DNA of 64,000 bases from PLanc-01 sp034678485 (GTDB lineage: Bacteria; Planctomycetota; Phycisphaerae; Sedimentisphaerales; Anaerobacaceae). The position numbers and the translations under genes are program-made. The notes under the pieces are model-generated. The model searched no databases, was not told the DNA's origin, and saw nothing but the letters and a program-made list of their open reading frames with translations. Positions 34,599 through 43,543 of the stretch are shown in pieces; position 1 is the first letter of the stretch, and each line of letters begins with the position of its first letter. The stretch lies in the NCBI GenBank assembly GCA_034678485.1, contig JAXDBU010000056.1, forward strand, positions 1 through 64,000, in the 5' to 3' direction.

Positions 34599-37500
34599 AT
34601 GGCACGTTCCACCCCCGCGCACATTCCGGACGAGCCGAACAGCAAGCCGCGATGGCGCCGCGTTCTGCTGCGCGTGCTGATTGCTGCGGCGGTTCTCGGC
34701 GTGCTGGCCGTGGCTGCGCTGATCTGGCTCCGACAGTCCTTGCCGGGCCTTGTCGCAACGCAGGTCGGCCGGCTGACGAACACGCGGGTGGAAGCGGGCA
34801 CATTTGGATTTCGACTCGATGGGTCCATTTCCATCGATGGTCTTGTGATCCGTCCCCTGTACGAAGAACCGAATTGCGACAACACCATCCTGCGGGCCAA
34901 GCACGTATCTGTTCGCGTCAGCCGGCGTCATCTTGCCCTGCTCGTTCCGCGTGTGACGGAGCTTTGCCTTGAGGACTTCACACTCGACGCGCAATTGAAT
35001 CTGGACACCGGTCAATGGAACGTGGAGGGTCTGCGGTTCAATCGATCCGGTCGGCGCAAGAGCGCCCTTGTCCTTCCGACGATTGAGTTCCGGCGTGGGA
35101 AGCTTCGATGCTGCAAGGTCTCCGGCGGCAACGCAGAGGTGGTTATGTCCGTGCCCGTCGAGGGGCATTTCGGTGACGATCCGGTCCATCAGGGCTATGG
35201 GTTCGAGGTCAAGACCTCCAAGCTCTCCGGCGGCTACGGCGAGAGCCATCTCAGCGGGTACTGGCGTCCTGGAGAACTCGTGCTGGCCGGTGGATTGTCC
35301 TCAACGGACATCCCTTCGCTCGAGTGGGCCTGGGCGGTGGACGTGCTGGCCGCGGAGCTCTCGTACGAGAAGAATGGGGATTACGCCATAGAGCTTCATG
35401 CGAAGGATATACACGGCAAACAGGTGCCGGAGGTCGCGGCGTTTCAGTTCATGGCGCCCACCGGCCCGGGCGGGGGCAGCGTGTTGGCGAGCTTCCAGGC
35501 GTTTCTCGAGCGATATCGGCCCACGGGCACGGTCGGGTCGATCTCTCTGGACGCCCACGGGAATCTCAAGGAACTGAAGGACAGCGAAGTTCACGGCACG
35601 CTGGTGTGCAAGGACATCGCCGTCTGCGACTCGAGGTTTCCCTACCCAATCGATCATCTGACCGGCGAGATCGACTTCACGCGATCGCAAATGGTGCTCA
35701 AGCAGCTTGCGGGCAAGCATGGCGACGTGGATGTGCGAATCGATGGTTGGTCCAAAGGCCGCGGGGTCCAGCGGCAGTACCGTTACAACATCACGACGCC
35801 CAACATGATCCTCGATGAGACCCTCTATGGAGCCCTGCGACCGGGTCAGAAGCGGATGTGGGATGCATTTCGGCCGAGCGGCACCGTTGCGGCGGACTAC
35901 TCGCTGGTCCGCACCTCGCCCACCGACAAACGGATGTACGTCTCCATCGATCTGAAAGGAGTGAACGCGACGTTTCGTGAATTTCCCTACCCTCTCACGG
36001 ACCTGACGGGGAAGCTGTATATCGACCGCGAGAGCACGACCGCGCTTCGCCTGGTCTCCGAGTCGGGAGAACGTCGCATCGTGCTGAACGGCAAAGTGAC
36101 CGGGCAGGGCACGGGAAAACCGATCTACTACGCCACCATCGACGCCAACAGCGTCCCGCTGGACGCTGTGCTGGAACAGGCATTGCCTGCGTCCTACCGA
36201 GAGTCCTACCGGCGGATGGAACCCGACGGGACGGTGGACCTGCGAGGGCGCGTCTTCACCACGGGCGACGCCAACGGAGTCGGCCGCATCGGTTACACCG
36301 CCGACGTGACGTGCCGCAGCAAATCCCTTCGGTTGGAGTACGTGCCCATCGTGCTTTCAGACGTTGCCGCCGAGATGGCAGTGTCTCCCGATTCGCTGAG
36401 CATCAAGCGGCTTAACGGGCGTTATGGGCAGAGCCCGGTGGTCCTGAGCGGCGACATCCGGCTGGACCCCGAGAGCAGGTCGAGACAGTACGACGTGAAG
36501 GTCACGGCGCAGGACGTCCCGATCGATGGGGCCACAATCGACTTGTTGTCGAAGTCGCTGGCGGACCAGCTCGCGGCATTCCATCCTCAAGGGAATGTGA
36601 ACGTCACGCTCGATTTGAAGACCCTCGACGGCAATGAACCGATGCCATATTCCGCCCACGTGGACTGCCTGGGGGTGAAGATCGATCACGAATGGTTCCC
36701 CTATCCGTTGCAGGACGTGCGCGGGATGATTTCGCTGGCGGGCGATCGCCTGACGTTGACGAACCTGACGGCCTCGCCGGCTGACCCTTGTCAGTTGCAG
36801 CCGTCGGCCGGTCTGTTCATCGATGGGGCCATCAACTTGGAGAAGGGGGGATTCGCCGGAGGTTCTTTCACCCTCCGGACGCGAGATATGAACTTCACAA
36901 AGTCCCTGGGTAATGCCCTGCCCAAGGGGCTTGCCGGCCTGTATCGGGGCCTGTCGCTCGGTGGGCCGTTCGATCTGGATGCGACGAAGCTGACTGTTTC
37001 CAGAGCCGGGCCGGATGAGATGCTCGTGGCATTTGAGACCAAGACGACCTTCAAAGACAGTGCCCTGCGAATTGGCGGCTTGGATGCCGGTCTTTCCGGC
37101 GTGATGGAGGTCGACGGCCAGTACAACACGAAACGGGGCCTCGCGGCCGGGCTGGTGCGACTGGCTGGCGAGCGGTTCGTGGTCAAAGGCCGGACGATCT
37201 CCAATCTGACTGCCGAGGCTGTCTACGATCCGAATGGGCGGACATGGTCCGCCGAAGGCTTCCTCGGCGACTGCTATCGCGGCAGAGTTCTCGGCAATCT
37301 GCACGTGAATGTCGCAGACATGGGGAATGCCGAGTACCTGTTGGAGGCTGCGTTCTGCCAGGTTGATGCGCAGCAGTTCTTCCAGGCGGAGCAATCCGCG
37401 TCGGTTGTGGAGGAGCCCTACCGCGGTGGCGTCCTGGATGCCTGGATGAGCGTTCAAGGACACAGCGGCGATGCCACCTCGCGGCGAGGAGTCTGCCAGG

Positions 37501-37907
37501 CTGCCGTTGCCAACATGCGAGTCGGCAGAGTCCCGCTTCTCGTGAATCTGCTGTCGGTGCTGAGGCTCAGCGAGCCCACGAATTACATCTTCGAACGCAT
37601 GTTGATCGATTCGTATATCAAACAGGACACCCTGCTGATCCGTAAGCTCGACATGTCCGGGCGGAACGTCGCTTTCACGGGCTCGGGCACGATGTCTCTG
37701 CCCACCGGGCAGTTGACTCTGATGCTGACGGCCCGAGGCCAACGGGTATCCGCCGCAGAGCCCTCGGTGTTCCAGTCTCTCACCGAGAGTCTCAGCGGCG
37801 CCGTCGTTCGCATGGAGGTGACCGGCAACGCCGCCAATCCGCACATCGAGACCAAGACGTTGCCTGTGATTGAAGAGTCTCTCCGCATTCTCGGCGCACC
37901 CGAGTAG
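34599..37907 (+). CDS. AsmA-like/YhdP-type membrane-anchored protein
   Basis: 1102 residues. One N-terminal membrane helix (LLRVLIAAAVLGVLAVAALI W, split) precedes a very long periplasmic part built of repeated beta segments: LVATQVGRLTNTRVEAGTFG and FRLDGSISIDGLVI are AsmA-like N-terminal strands, and the C-terminal part has the AsmA_2/DUF3971-like pattern (LLIRKLDMSGRNVAFTGSGT, MSLPTGQLTLMLTARG, PHIETKTLPVIEESLRIL). AsmA/TamB/YhdP proteins form hydrophobic beta grooves that carry phospholipid across the periplasm. In an apparent operon with purD. Confidence 0.7.
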   Translation: MARSTPAHIPDEPNSKPRWRRVLLRVLIAAAVLGVLAVAALIWLRQSLPGLVATQVGRLTNTRVEAGTFGFRLDGSISIDGLVIRPLYEEPNCDNTILRAKHVSVRVSRRHLALLVPRVTELCLEDFTLDAQLNLDTGQWNVEGLRFNRSGRRKSALVLPTIEFRRGKLRCCKVSGGNAEVVMSVPVEGHFGDDPVHQGYGFEVKTSKLSGGYGESHLSGYWRPGELVLAGGLSSTDIPSLEWAWAVDVLAAELSYEKNGDYAIELHAKDIHGKQVPEVAAFQFMAPTGPGGGSVLASFQAFLERYRPTGTVGSISLDAHGNLKELKDSEVHGTLVCKDIAVCDSRFPYPIDHLTGEIDFTRSQMVLKQLAGKHGDVDVRIDGWSKGRGVQRQYRYNITTPNMILDETLYGALRPGQKRMWDAFRPSGTVAADYSLVRTSPTDKRMYVSIDLKGVNATFREFPYPLTDLTGKLYIDRESTTALRLVSESGERRIVLNGKVTGQGTGKPIYYATIDANSVPLDAVLEQALPASYRESYRRMEPDGTVDLRGRVFTTGDANGVGRIGYTADVTCRSKSLRLEYVPIVLSDVAAEMAVSPDSLSIKRLNGRYGQSPVVLSGDIRLDPESRSRQYDVKVTAQDVPIDGATIDLLSKSLADQLAAFHPQGNVNVTLDLKTLDGNEPMPYSAHVDCLGVKIDHEWFPYPLQDVRGMISLAGDRLTLTNLTASPADPCQLQPSAGLFIDGAINLEKGGFAGGSFTLRTRDMNFTKSLGNALPKGLAGLYRGLSLGGPFDLDATKLTVSRAGPDEMLVAFETKTTFKDSALRIGGLDAGLSGVMEVDGQYNTKRGLAAGLVRLAGERFVVKGRTISNLTAEAVYDPNGRTWSAEGFLGDCYRGRVLGNLHVNVADMGNAEYLLEAAFCQVDAQQFFQAEQSASVVEEPYRGGVLDAWMSVQGHSGDATSRRGVCQAAVANMRVGRVPLLVNLLSVLRLSEPTNYIFERMLIDSYIKQDTLLIRKLDMSGRNVAFTGSGTMSLPTGQLTLMLTARGQRVSAAEPSVFQSLTESLSGAVVRMEVTGNAANPHIETKTLPVIEESLRILGAPE

Positions 37908-37914
37908 GCCGACG

Positions 37915-38025
37915 GACTTTTTCTGGGCCACAAAGGGCACAGAGGATACCGAGAACTCAATGAGAATCAATCAGCACCCCCTCCCATCTCCTCTCTGGGA
38001 TCTCTGTGTTCTCTGTGGCAAGAGA
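37915..38025. repeat. CACAGAG-type intergenic repeat
   Basis: GGCCACAAAGGGCACAGAGG at one end and CTCTGTGTTCTCTGTGGC at the other form an imperfect inverted repeat around a central AT-rich loop. Located between the convergent AsmA-like gene and trmB. Confidence 0.6.
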
Positions 38026-38667
38026 TCAGGGGACCCGTTTCCTGAACGCGACGGCGTGGATCGCCCGGCTCTCCTTGACGTATTTGCGTTCGTAGTTGGT
38101 GCCGGTCCGCTCTCCTTCACAGGCGCCGGCCGGCCGCTCGAATTCGATCTCCTCGAGCAGGGCCGAGCAGGCCCTCGTCACGTCGCAGATCTGTTCGAAG
38201 TACTCCCCATGATCGGTGGCAATGCGAATCTGGCCGCCCGGCCTGAGACATCGAAGGATGATTTCGAGATGGGACGCTTGGAGCAGGCGTCTCTTGTGAT
38301 GGCGTTTCTTGGGCCAGGGGTCGGGGAAGTAGATGTGGAAGCAATCCACCGATGCGTCGGGTACGAAGTCTCTGAGGAAGGCCGGGGCGTCGGCCCGGAC
38401 GATCCGGACGTTCGATAGTCCCCGCCGACCGATCCGATCGACGGCGTAGCGATAGTACTTGCTCGCCCATTCGATCCCGAGGAAGTCCACGTCGGGTTGT
38501 GCCGCCGCCTGGTGCACGAGGAACGTCCCCTTGCCCGAGCCGATCTCGATGTGCAGGCGGGCGCAACGTCCGAAAACCTGGGCAAAGTCGATCTTGTCGT
38601 GCAGACCTTCCCAGTTTATCCCAACATTCGTGTAGTCTTTCAGGCCTTTTCTCACCTTAGGATGCAC
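38026..38667 (-). CDS. trmB: tRNA (guanine-N7-)-methyltransferase
   Basis: 213 residues. Makes m7G46 in tRNA using S-adenosylmethionine. LHIEIGSGKGTFLVHQA is the SAM-binding loop, FLGIEWASKYYRYAVDRI the second strand, and SVDCFHIYFPDPWPKKRHHK RR the family-defining motif; the C-terminus has TNYERKYVKESRAIHAV. Complete. Confidence 0.95.
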   Translation of the reverse strand: MHPKVRKGLKDYTNVGINWEGLHDKIDFAQVFGRCARLHIEIGSGKGTFLVHQAAAQPDVDFLGIEWASKYYRYAVDRIGRRGLSNVRIVRADAPAFLRDFVPDASVDCFHIYFPDPWPKKRHHKRRLLQASHLEIILRCLRPGGQIRIATDHGEYFEQICDVTRACSALLEEIEFERPAGACEGERTGTNYERKYVKESRAIHAVAFRKRVP

Positions 38668-38675
38668 CAGCTACG

Positions 38676-38755
38676 ACCTGTCATTTGCGATTCGTGGCGC
38701 GCCAGGGCCGCCATCATAAGACACCCATCGCAAATCGCAAATCATTTCCCCAGAC
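38676..38755. repeat. ATTTGCGATT-type intergenic repeat
   Basis: CATTTGCGATTCG and CGCAAATCGCAAATCATT flank a GGCGCGCCAGGGCC core; related to the fragment at 3240-3300. In the spacer between trmB and the isochorismatase-like gene. Confidence 0.5.
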
Positions 38756-38907
38756 CGTTACTAAAGTGCCTCGGTATGGCACACGATGAGTGAGGATGTG
38801 AAGGGCTCCCGACCGCGGTGCACGGCGGTCGGAGACCCGAACTCTTCTTGGGGGATCGGCGTATTCCTCCTGGTGGGATCGCCGGACCCGGAAAGGATGT
38901 CGTTCGG

Positions 38908-39621
38908 ATGATGCTGCAAATGGTCAGGGCCAAGCGCAGGCAGGTCCTCGTCGATATCAACACGCAACGGGACTTCTTCCTCGCTGACGGCGCCGTGTGT
39001 ATCCGCAACCACCGACGGGTCTTGGCACACGTCCGACGGCTGATGGCCTGGGCTCGCAAGAAGGGGATTCCGGTCATCAGCACCTGTGAGGTCTATCCCG
39101 AGGCCAACGGCCACAACGGCGACGTGCGGTACTGCATCGACGGCACTGCAGGACAGCAGAAGGTCCCCTACACCCTGTTGACAAGCCGGATCAGCTTCGC
39201 CGCCGATGGAAATACCGATCTGCCCCGCGATATCCTCCGACGCTACCAGCAGGTCGTCTTCCACAAGCGATGCGTCGATCCCTTCGACGAGCCTCGAATC
39301 GACCGCGTGCTCAGTGAGGTCTGTGCGGCCGAGTTCATTCTCATCGGAGCGGCCGCCGAGGGTGCGGTCAAAGCGGCCGCCCTGGGACTGCTTCAGCGGG
39401 ACAAGAAGGTGAGCATCGTGATCGATGCGGTCGGCTATCACGACAATCGCGAGGCGAAGATGGCCTTCCGCAAGATGGAGGCCAAGGGCGCCAAGTTGGT
39501 TGAGACGCGACGGTTGGCCGGGATCTCCCACCTTCGCCTGGTCGGGGCATGCCATTGCGAAAGCTGCCGGCGGATGATGCAAAAAGTCGGCGTCGGCGCC
39601 CCGGACGAAGACGAGGACTGA
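38908..39621 (+). CDS. Isochorismatase-fold protein lacking the catalytic cysteine
   Basis: 237 residues from ATG 38908. Cysteine-hydrolase (isochorismatase/nicotinamidase) fold: Asp16 in RRQVLVDINTQRDFF and Lys120 in VVFHKRCVDPFDEPRIDRVL match the triad, and FILIGAAAEGAVKAAALGLL is the usual helix after the nucleophile. The nucleophile position is Ala153 (GCG codon) rather than Cys. The C-terminus has an additional CHCESCRR cluster. It is probably not a conventional hydrolase and may bind a ligand. No operon partner is obvious. Confidence 0.75.
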   Translation: MMLQMVRAKRRQVLVDINTQRDFFLADGAVCIRNHRRVLAHVRRLMAWARKKGIPVISTCEVYPEANGHNGDVRYCIDGTAGQQKVPYTLLTSRISFAADGNTDLPRDILRRYQQVVFHKRCVDPFDEPRIDRVLSEVCAAEFILIGAAAEGAVKAAALGLLQRDKKVSIVIDAVGYHDNREAKMAFRKMEAKGAKLVETRRLAGISHLRLVGACHCESCRRMMQKVGVGAPDEDED

Positions 39622-39824
39622 CCCCCCGACGACGGCCGGAACCCGCCGGACGTTCATCTCACAGACGTGCTCCGTTCCCATGTCCTGCCTGTCTCATCCC
39701 CGCGCCGGTTCAAGGGGATTCTCCCGACGTTGACACCCTTGGCGGGGCGGACTATAGTGCCTTCCCTGTGACGCACGATGGGCAACGCGTGCATTCCCCG
39801 TTCGTCCAAATGGAAGGAGCCGAA

Positions 39825-42485
39825 ATGGTGCACTCCCGTCAACTCATCCGCACGCAGCAGACCGGCTGCTGTGTTCTTCTTCCCGGCTGTCGCATCACAT
39901 TGCTTCTGTTCCTTGCGGCAGTGACGATGGCGACATGCGACGGCCTCGGCGCATCCGGCGGGTCCCCGGCTGCAACGGGGTCGTTCACGGTAGACGCCAA
40001 CTACCCTGGCGGCAATATCTTCGTCGAGCGAATCGAGCGGGATGTGGTCCACGTGCGTCCCGATCTGCGGGATACGCAGGGCTGGTGGTTCCACTGGTCC
40101 TTCCGCGTCCGTGGGGCGCAGGGACGCGCGTTGACGTTCGTGTTCTCGAGCACGAATCCCATCGGCGTCCGCGGTCCGGCGGTGAGCACCGACGGCGGGC
40201 GGAATTGGTCGTGGCTCGGGACCGAGGCAGTGAAGGATGGATCATTCGCCTATGCCTTTGGGTCCGAGGCGCGAGACGTACGATTCTGCTTCGCGATCCC
40301 CTATCAGGAGCAGAACCTCCACGAATTCCTCGCCGGGCACAAGGACGACCCGAGCATCGCGGTGCGGGAACTGTGCAAGACGAAGCACGGACGGACCGTC
40401 GAACGTCTCCACGTCGGCCGGCTCGACGGCCAAGCCCGGTACCGGGTGCTTCTGACCGCCCGGCACCATGCCTGCGAGGCGATGGCGAACTACGTGATGG
40501 AAGGCGTTCTGGAGGCTGTCCTTGCCGACAGCGACGCGGGATCCTGGTTCCGCCGGAACGTGGAGGTTCTCGCGATTCCCTTCATGGACAAAGACGGCGT
40601 CGAGGAGGGCGACCAAGGCAAGAACCGCATCCCGAGAGACCACAACCGCGACTACATCGGCCAGAGCGTCCATGCCTCGGTGGCGGCCCTGCGGACGTTC
40701 GTTCCGAATTGGGCGAACGGCCGGTTGGTGGTCGCCTTCGACTTGCACTGCCCGCACATTCGCGGCCCGCACAACGAGGTCATCTACATCGTGGGCAGCG
40801 AGGACGAGCGGATGTGGCGGCAGCAGCGGGAGTTCGGGGAGATTCTGGAGACCGTTCAAACCGGTCCACTTGTGTACCGGGCTTCCGACAATCTGCCGTT
40901 TGGGAAGGCCTGGAACACCGGCGCCAACACCGGTCGCAACCTGAGCTTCGGCAACTGGGCGGGCGACATGGAGGGCATCCGGGTGGCGGCCTCGTTCGAG
41001 TTCCCCTATGCCAATGCCGGCGGCCAGCCGGTGACGGTCGAAGGCGCCAGGGCGTTTGGGCGGAGCCTCGCCAAGGCCCTGCGCAGCTACCTGGAGCAGG
41101 GCGACCGTCTCGATGCGACGCCGCCCAAACCGCAGCCCATCCAGGTCGATGGGGTCTTCCCAAGTCTGACCGTGATGGCCAAGGGTCTGGGCAGCAACTC
41201 CGAGGCCGGGATCGGAGCACTGATCCCCTGGGCCCAGAAGCTCTGGGCAGTGGGCTACGTCGCCCACATCAATGGGCAAGGCCTGGGTCTGTACGAGATC
41301 GACGAGGACATGACCATGCGGCGGCATCCCGCGTCCGTCACAGGCACCTTCGCCAACCGCATGCCGCACTGGCCGAGCGGGCAGGCGTTCATCGGGCCTT
41401 ACGCCATCGACGCCGACGGCAACGTGCGGACCATCGAGGCTCTCCGGAGCGTTCGTCTGGCGGCGACCTGCGAGCACCTGTCCGACCCGGCCAACAAGGT
41501 CAACTTCCTCGGCATGGAAGGGGGCTTCTGGGAGGTGGACGTGCATACCCTGGAGGCCAAGCTGCTCTTCGATCTCGTGAAGGAGCTTCAGATCGTTAAC
41601 GCCAGGGAGCACTTCAAGAGTGCCTTCACCGCGCAGGGCCGCGTCGTCGTCGCGAACAACACCTATGACGAGCAGGAGTTTCTCGGCAAGCGGGATGCCG
41701 GACGCCTGGCGGAATGGGATGGCCAGAAGTGGACCATCATCGAGCGGAATCCCTTTGTCGAGGTCCACGGCGCCGCGGCCGACCGCTCTTACGGCGGCAA
41801 CACGATCTACGCCGTGGGTTGGGACCGCTCCAGCGTGATCCTCCGCGCCCTGGTCCAAGGCCAGTGGCAACGATACCGCCTGCCGATGGCGAGCCACACA
41901 TGGAACCACGCATGGAACACGGAATGGACGCGGATTCGACACGCAGTCACCGAGCGGCTGCTGATGGACGCCCACGGGATGTTCTACGAGCTGCCCGCGT
42001 TTAACTACGGCGGGCACATCTGGGGTATTCGCCCGATCTGCACACACCTTCGTGTGGTGCCGGACTTCTGTCATTGGCGGGGGCTGTTCGTCATGGCCTC
42101 CGACCAGATCGACCACGACCAGGGCCAGCCGCAATCGGGCCTGTGGTTTGGCGATCTCGACGACCTCTGGCAAATGGGCAAGCCCTCCGGTTGGGGCGGA
42201 CCCTGGTGGAATACCCCGGTCAAGGCGGGTGAGCCGTCGGACCCGTTCCTCATGACCGGCTTCGACAAGAAGGTGGTCCACCTCACGCACGACGCCCGCG
42301 AGCCGGTGCGTTTCGACCTGGAGGTGGACTTCCTCGGCGACGGCAGTTGGAAACCCTACCAGTCCTTCGAAGTGGCTCCCAGCGGATACGTGCACCACGA
42401 GTTCCCAGACGGATTCTCCGCCCATTGGGTCCGCGTGAAGGTCAACAAGGACTGTTTGGCCACCGCGCACTTCGTGTACAACTGA
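39825..42485 (+). CDS. Secreted M14-family zinc carboxypeptidase (CCP-like) with long C-terminal domain
   Basis: 886 residues from ATG 39825, with AAGGAG five bases upstream; the open frame from 39549 is not all coding. The signal region is hydrophobic (ITLLLFLAAVTMATCDGLGA), with a possible lipobox MATC. The M14 N-domain (QGWWFHWSFRVRGAQG) is followed by the peptidase: LLTARHHACEAMANYVMEG (zinc His/Glu), RIPRDHNRDYIG (substrate Arg), LVVAFDLHCPHIRGP (third zinc ligand) and VAASFEFPYANAG (catalytic Glu). About 450 further residues (from VDGVFPSLTVMAKGLGSNSE on) have a beta-rich pattern resembling propeller blades. Substrate unknown. Confidence 0.8.
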   Translation: MVHSRQLIRTQQTGCCVLLPGCRITLLLFLAAVTMATCDGLGASGGSPAATGSFTVDANYPGGNIFVERIERDVVHVRPDLRDTQGWWFHWSFRVRGAQGRALTFVFSSTNPIGVRGPAVSTDGGRNWSWLGTEAVKDGSFAYAFGSEARDVRFCFAIPYQEQNLHEFLAGHKDDPSIAVRELCKTKHGRTVERLHVGRLDGQARYRVLLTARHHACEAMANYVMEGVLEAVLADSDAGSWFRRNVEVLAIPFMDKDGVEEGDQGKNRIPRDHNRDYIGQSVHASVAALRTFVPNWANGRLVVAFDLHCPHIRGPHNEVIYIVGSEDERMWRQQREFGEILETVQTGPLVYRASDNLPFGKAWNTGANTGRNLSFGNWAGDMEGIRVAASFEFPYANAGGQPVTVEGARAFGRSLAKALRSYLEQGDRLDATPPKPQPIQVDGVFPSLTVMAKGLGSNSEAGIGALIPWAQKLWAVGYVAHINGQGLGLYEIDEDMTMRRHPASVTGTFANRMPHWPSGQAFIGPYAIDADGNVRTIEALRSVRLAATCEHLSDPANKVNFLGMEGGFWEVDVHTLEAKLLFDLVKELQIVNAREHFKSAFTAQGRVVVANNTYDEQEFLGKRDAGRLAEWDGQKWTIIERNPFVEVHGAAADRSYGGNTIYAVGWDRSSVILRALVQGQWQRYRLPMASHTWNHAWNTEWTRIRHAVTERLLMDAHGMFYELPAFNYGGHIWGIRPICTHLRVVPDFCHWRGLFVMASDQIDHDQGQPQSGLWFGDLDDLWQMGKPSGWGGPWWNTPVKAGEPSDPFLMTGFDKKVVHLTHDAREPVRFDLEVDFLGDGSWKPYQSFEVAPSGYVHHEFPDGFSAHWVRVKVNKDCLATAHFVYN

Positions 42486-42569
42486 TGCCCTCTTCAGAGC
42501 ACGATTGCAGCGATGAGCCACAGCGTGAGCGCGGCGGTGCAGCCCTCCACGAGCGTGCCGAGGGTTTGA

Positions 42570-42695
42570 AGGCGGTAGCCTTCTTTGATTCCCGCGCAAA
42601 GCCTGCCCTCGACCCGATCGGGGGCGGGAATCCACTCTCCAGATTGCGCCCGGTCCCATGGTTTCTGGATTCCTGCTTGTCGCAGGAATGACAGG
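42570..42695. repeat. Intergenic palindromic repeats (GATTCCCGC type)
   Basis: GATTCCCGC...GCGGGAATC and ATTCCTGC (42669-42676)/GCAGGAAT (42682-42689) followed by GACAGGGTCGGGCCC. REP-like, in the 400-base spacer 42486-42886, which holds no gene. Confidence 0.6.
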
Positions 42696-42886
42696 GTCGG
42701 GCCCACGTTTCTTCGTTGTGCGCGAGGTTGTAGGAACGGTCGTGTACCCTGGTTGCATCGGGGTCGCGCCCGTTGAACCGGCGCGTGTCGAGTCGCGTAG
42801 GGGTGGAAATATCCAGCGCGGGCCGACCGGTCTTGGTTGTCCGGCCGGGGCGCGGGAATCCTGCTGTTAGGGCAAGGAGAAGAAGG

Positions 42887-43399
42887 ATGGCGAAGATCGG
42901 TTTGTTCTATGGCAGCACGACCGGCAATACGGTGAAGGCGGCGGAGCTGATTCAGAAGGCGTTCGGACCCGGCGTGGTGGACCTGTGCGACGTGGGCGCG
43001 GCATCAGCCCGGGACCTGGAAAAGTACGACACCCTCATCCTGGGCACCTCGACCTGGCACTGGGGCGGCCTGCAGGACGAATGGGCCGTGTTCGAGGATT
43101 CTCTGACCGGCGAGGCGCTTCGCGGCAAGACGGTCGCGTTCTTCGGGCTGGGCGATCAGAAACAGTACGCCGACCACTTTGTCGACGGGATGGGGCTCCT
43201 GCACGACAAGGTCAAGCCCCTCGGCGCGAAGGTGATCGGGATGTGCCCGCGTCAGGGTTACAGCTTCGATGCCTCGGCTGCAGAGGTCGGGGACCATCTG
43301 GTCGGTCTGGCGCTGGATGAAGACAACGAGCCGCACAAGACCCTCGACCGCGTCAATCGATGGGTCCGGCAACTCAAAGAGGAACTCGGAACTACATGA
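42887..43399 (+). CDS. Flavodoxin (long-chain)
   Basis: 170 residues from ATG 42887 after AAGGAGAAGAAGG. Small FMN electron carrier. GLFYGSTTGNTVKAAELI is the phosphate loop, TSTWHWGGLQDEW the 50s loop with the stacking Trp, FFGLGDQKQYADHFVDGMG the 90s loop with the stacking Tyr, and the long-chain insertion follows (VIGMCPRQGYSFDASAA). Typical of FldA/NifF-type flavodoxins. Partner not evident from neighbours. Confidence 0.93.
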   Translation: MAKIGLFYGSTTGNTVKAAELIQKAFGPGVVDLCDVGAASARDLEKYDTLILGTSTWHWGGLQDEWAVFEDSLTGEALRGKTVAFFGLGDQKQYADHFVDGMGLLHDKVKPLGAKVIGMCPRQGYSFDASAAEVGDHLVGLALDEDNEPHKTLDRVNRWVRQLKEELGTT

Positions 43400-43543
43400 C
43401 GCGTCTCTCGCGTGTTATCCCCAGTCGGCCTGATGAAGATGCTTGAGTCTGAACGCCCTGGCGGATATGATGGACTGGCGGATCGCGCGTATGGCCGTGC
43501 CGTTCCTCGGGCAATATAACGTCGATGGCAGGAAGGTGATAAC

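Noticed and set aside
38899..38907. Earlier start of the isochorismatase-like gene at 38818
   Set aside because: The extra 30 residues are not protein-like and the conserved fold begins shortly after ATG 38908.
40242..42758. 838-codon minus-strand ORF opposite the M14 peptidase gene
   Set aside because: Shadow frame; the plus strand carries the zinc ligands and catalytic residues.
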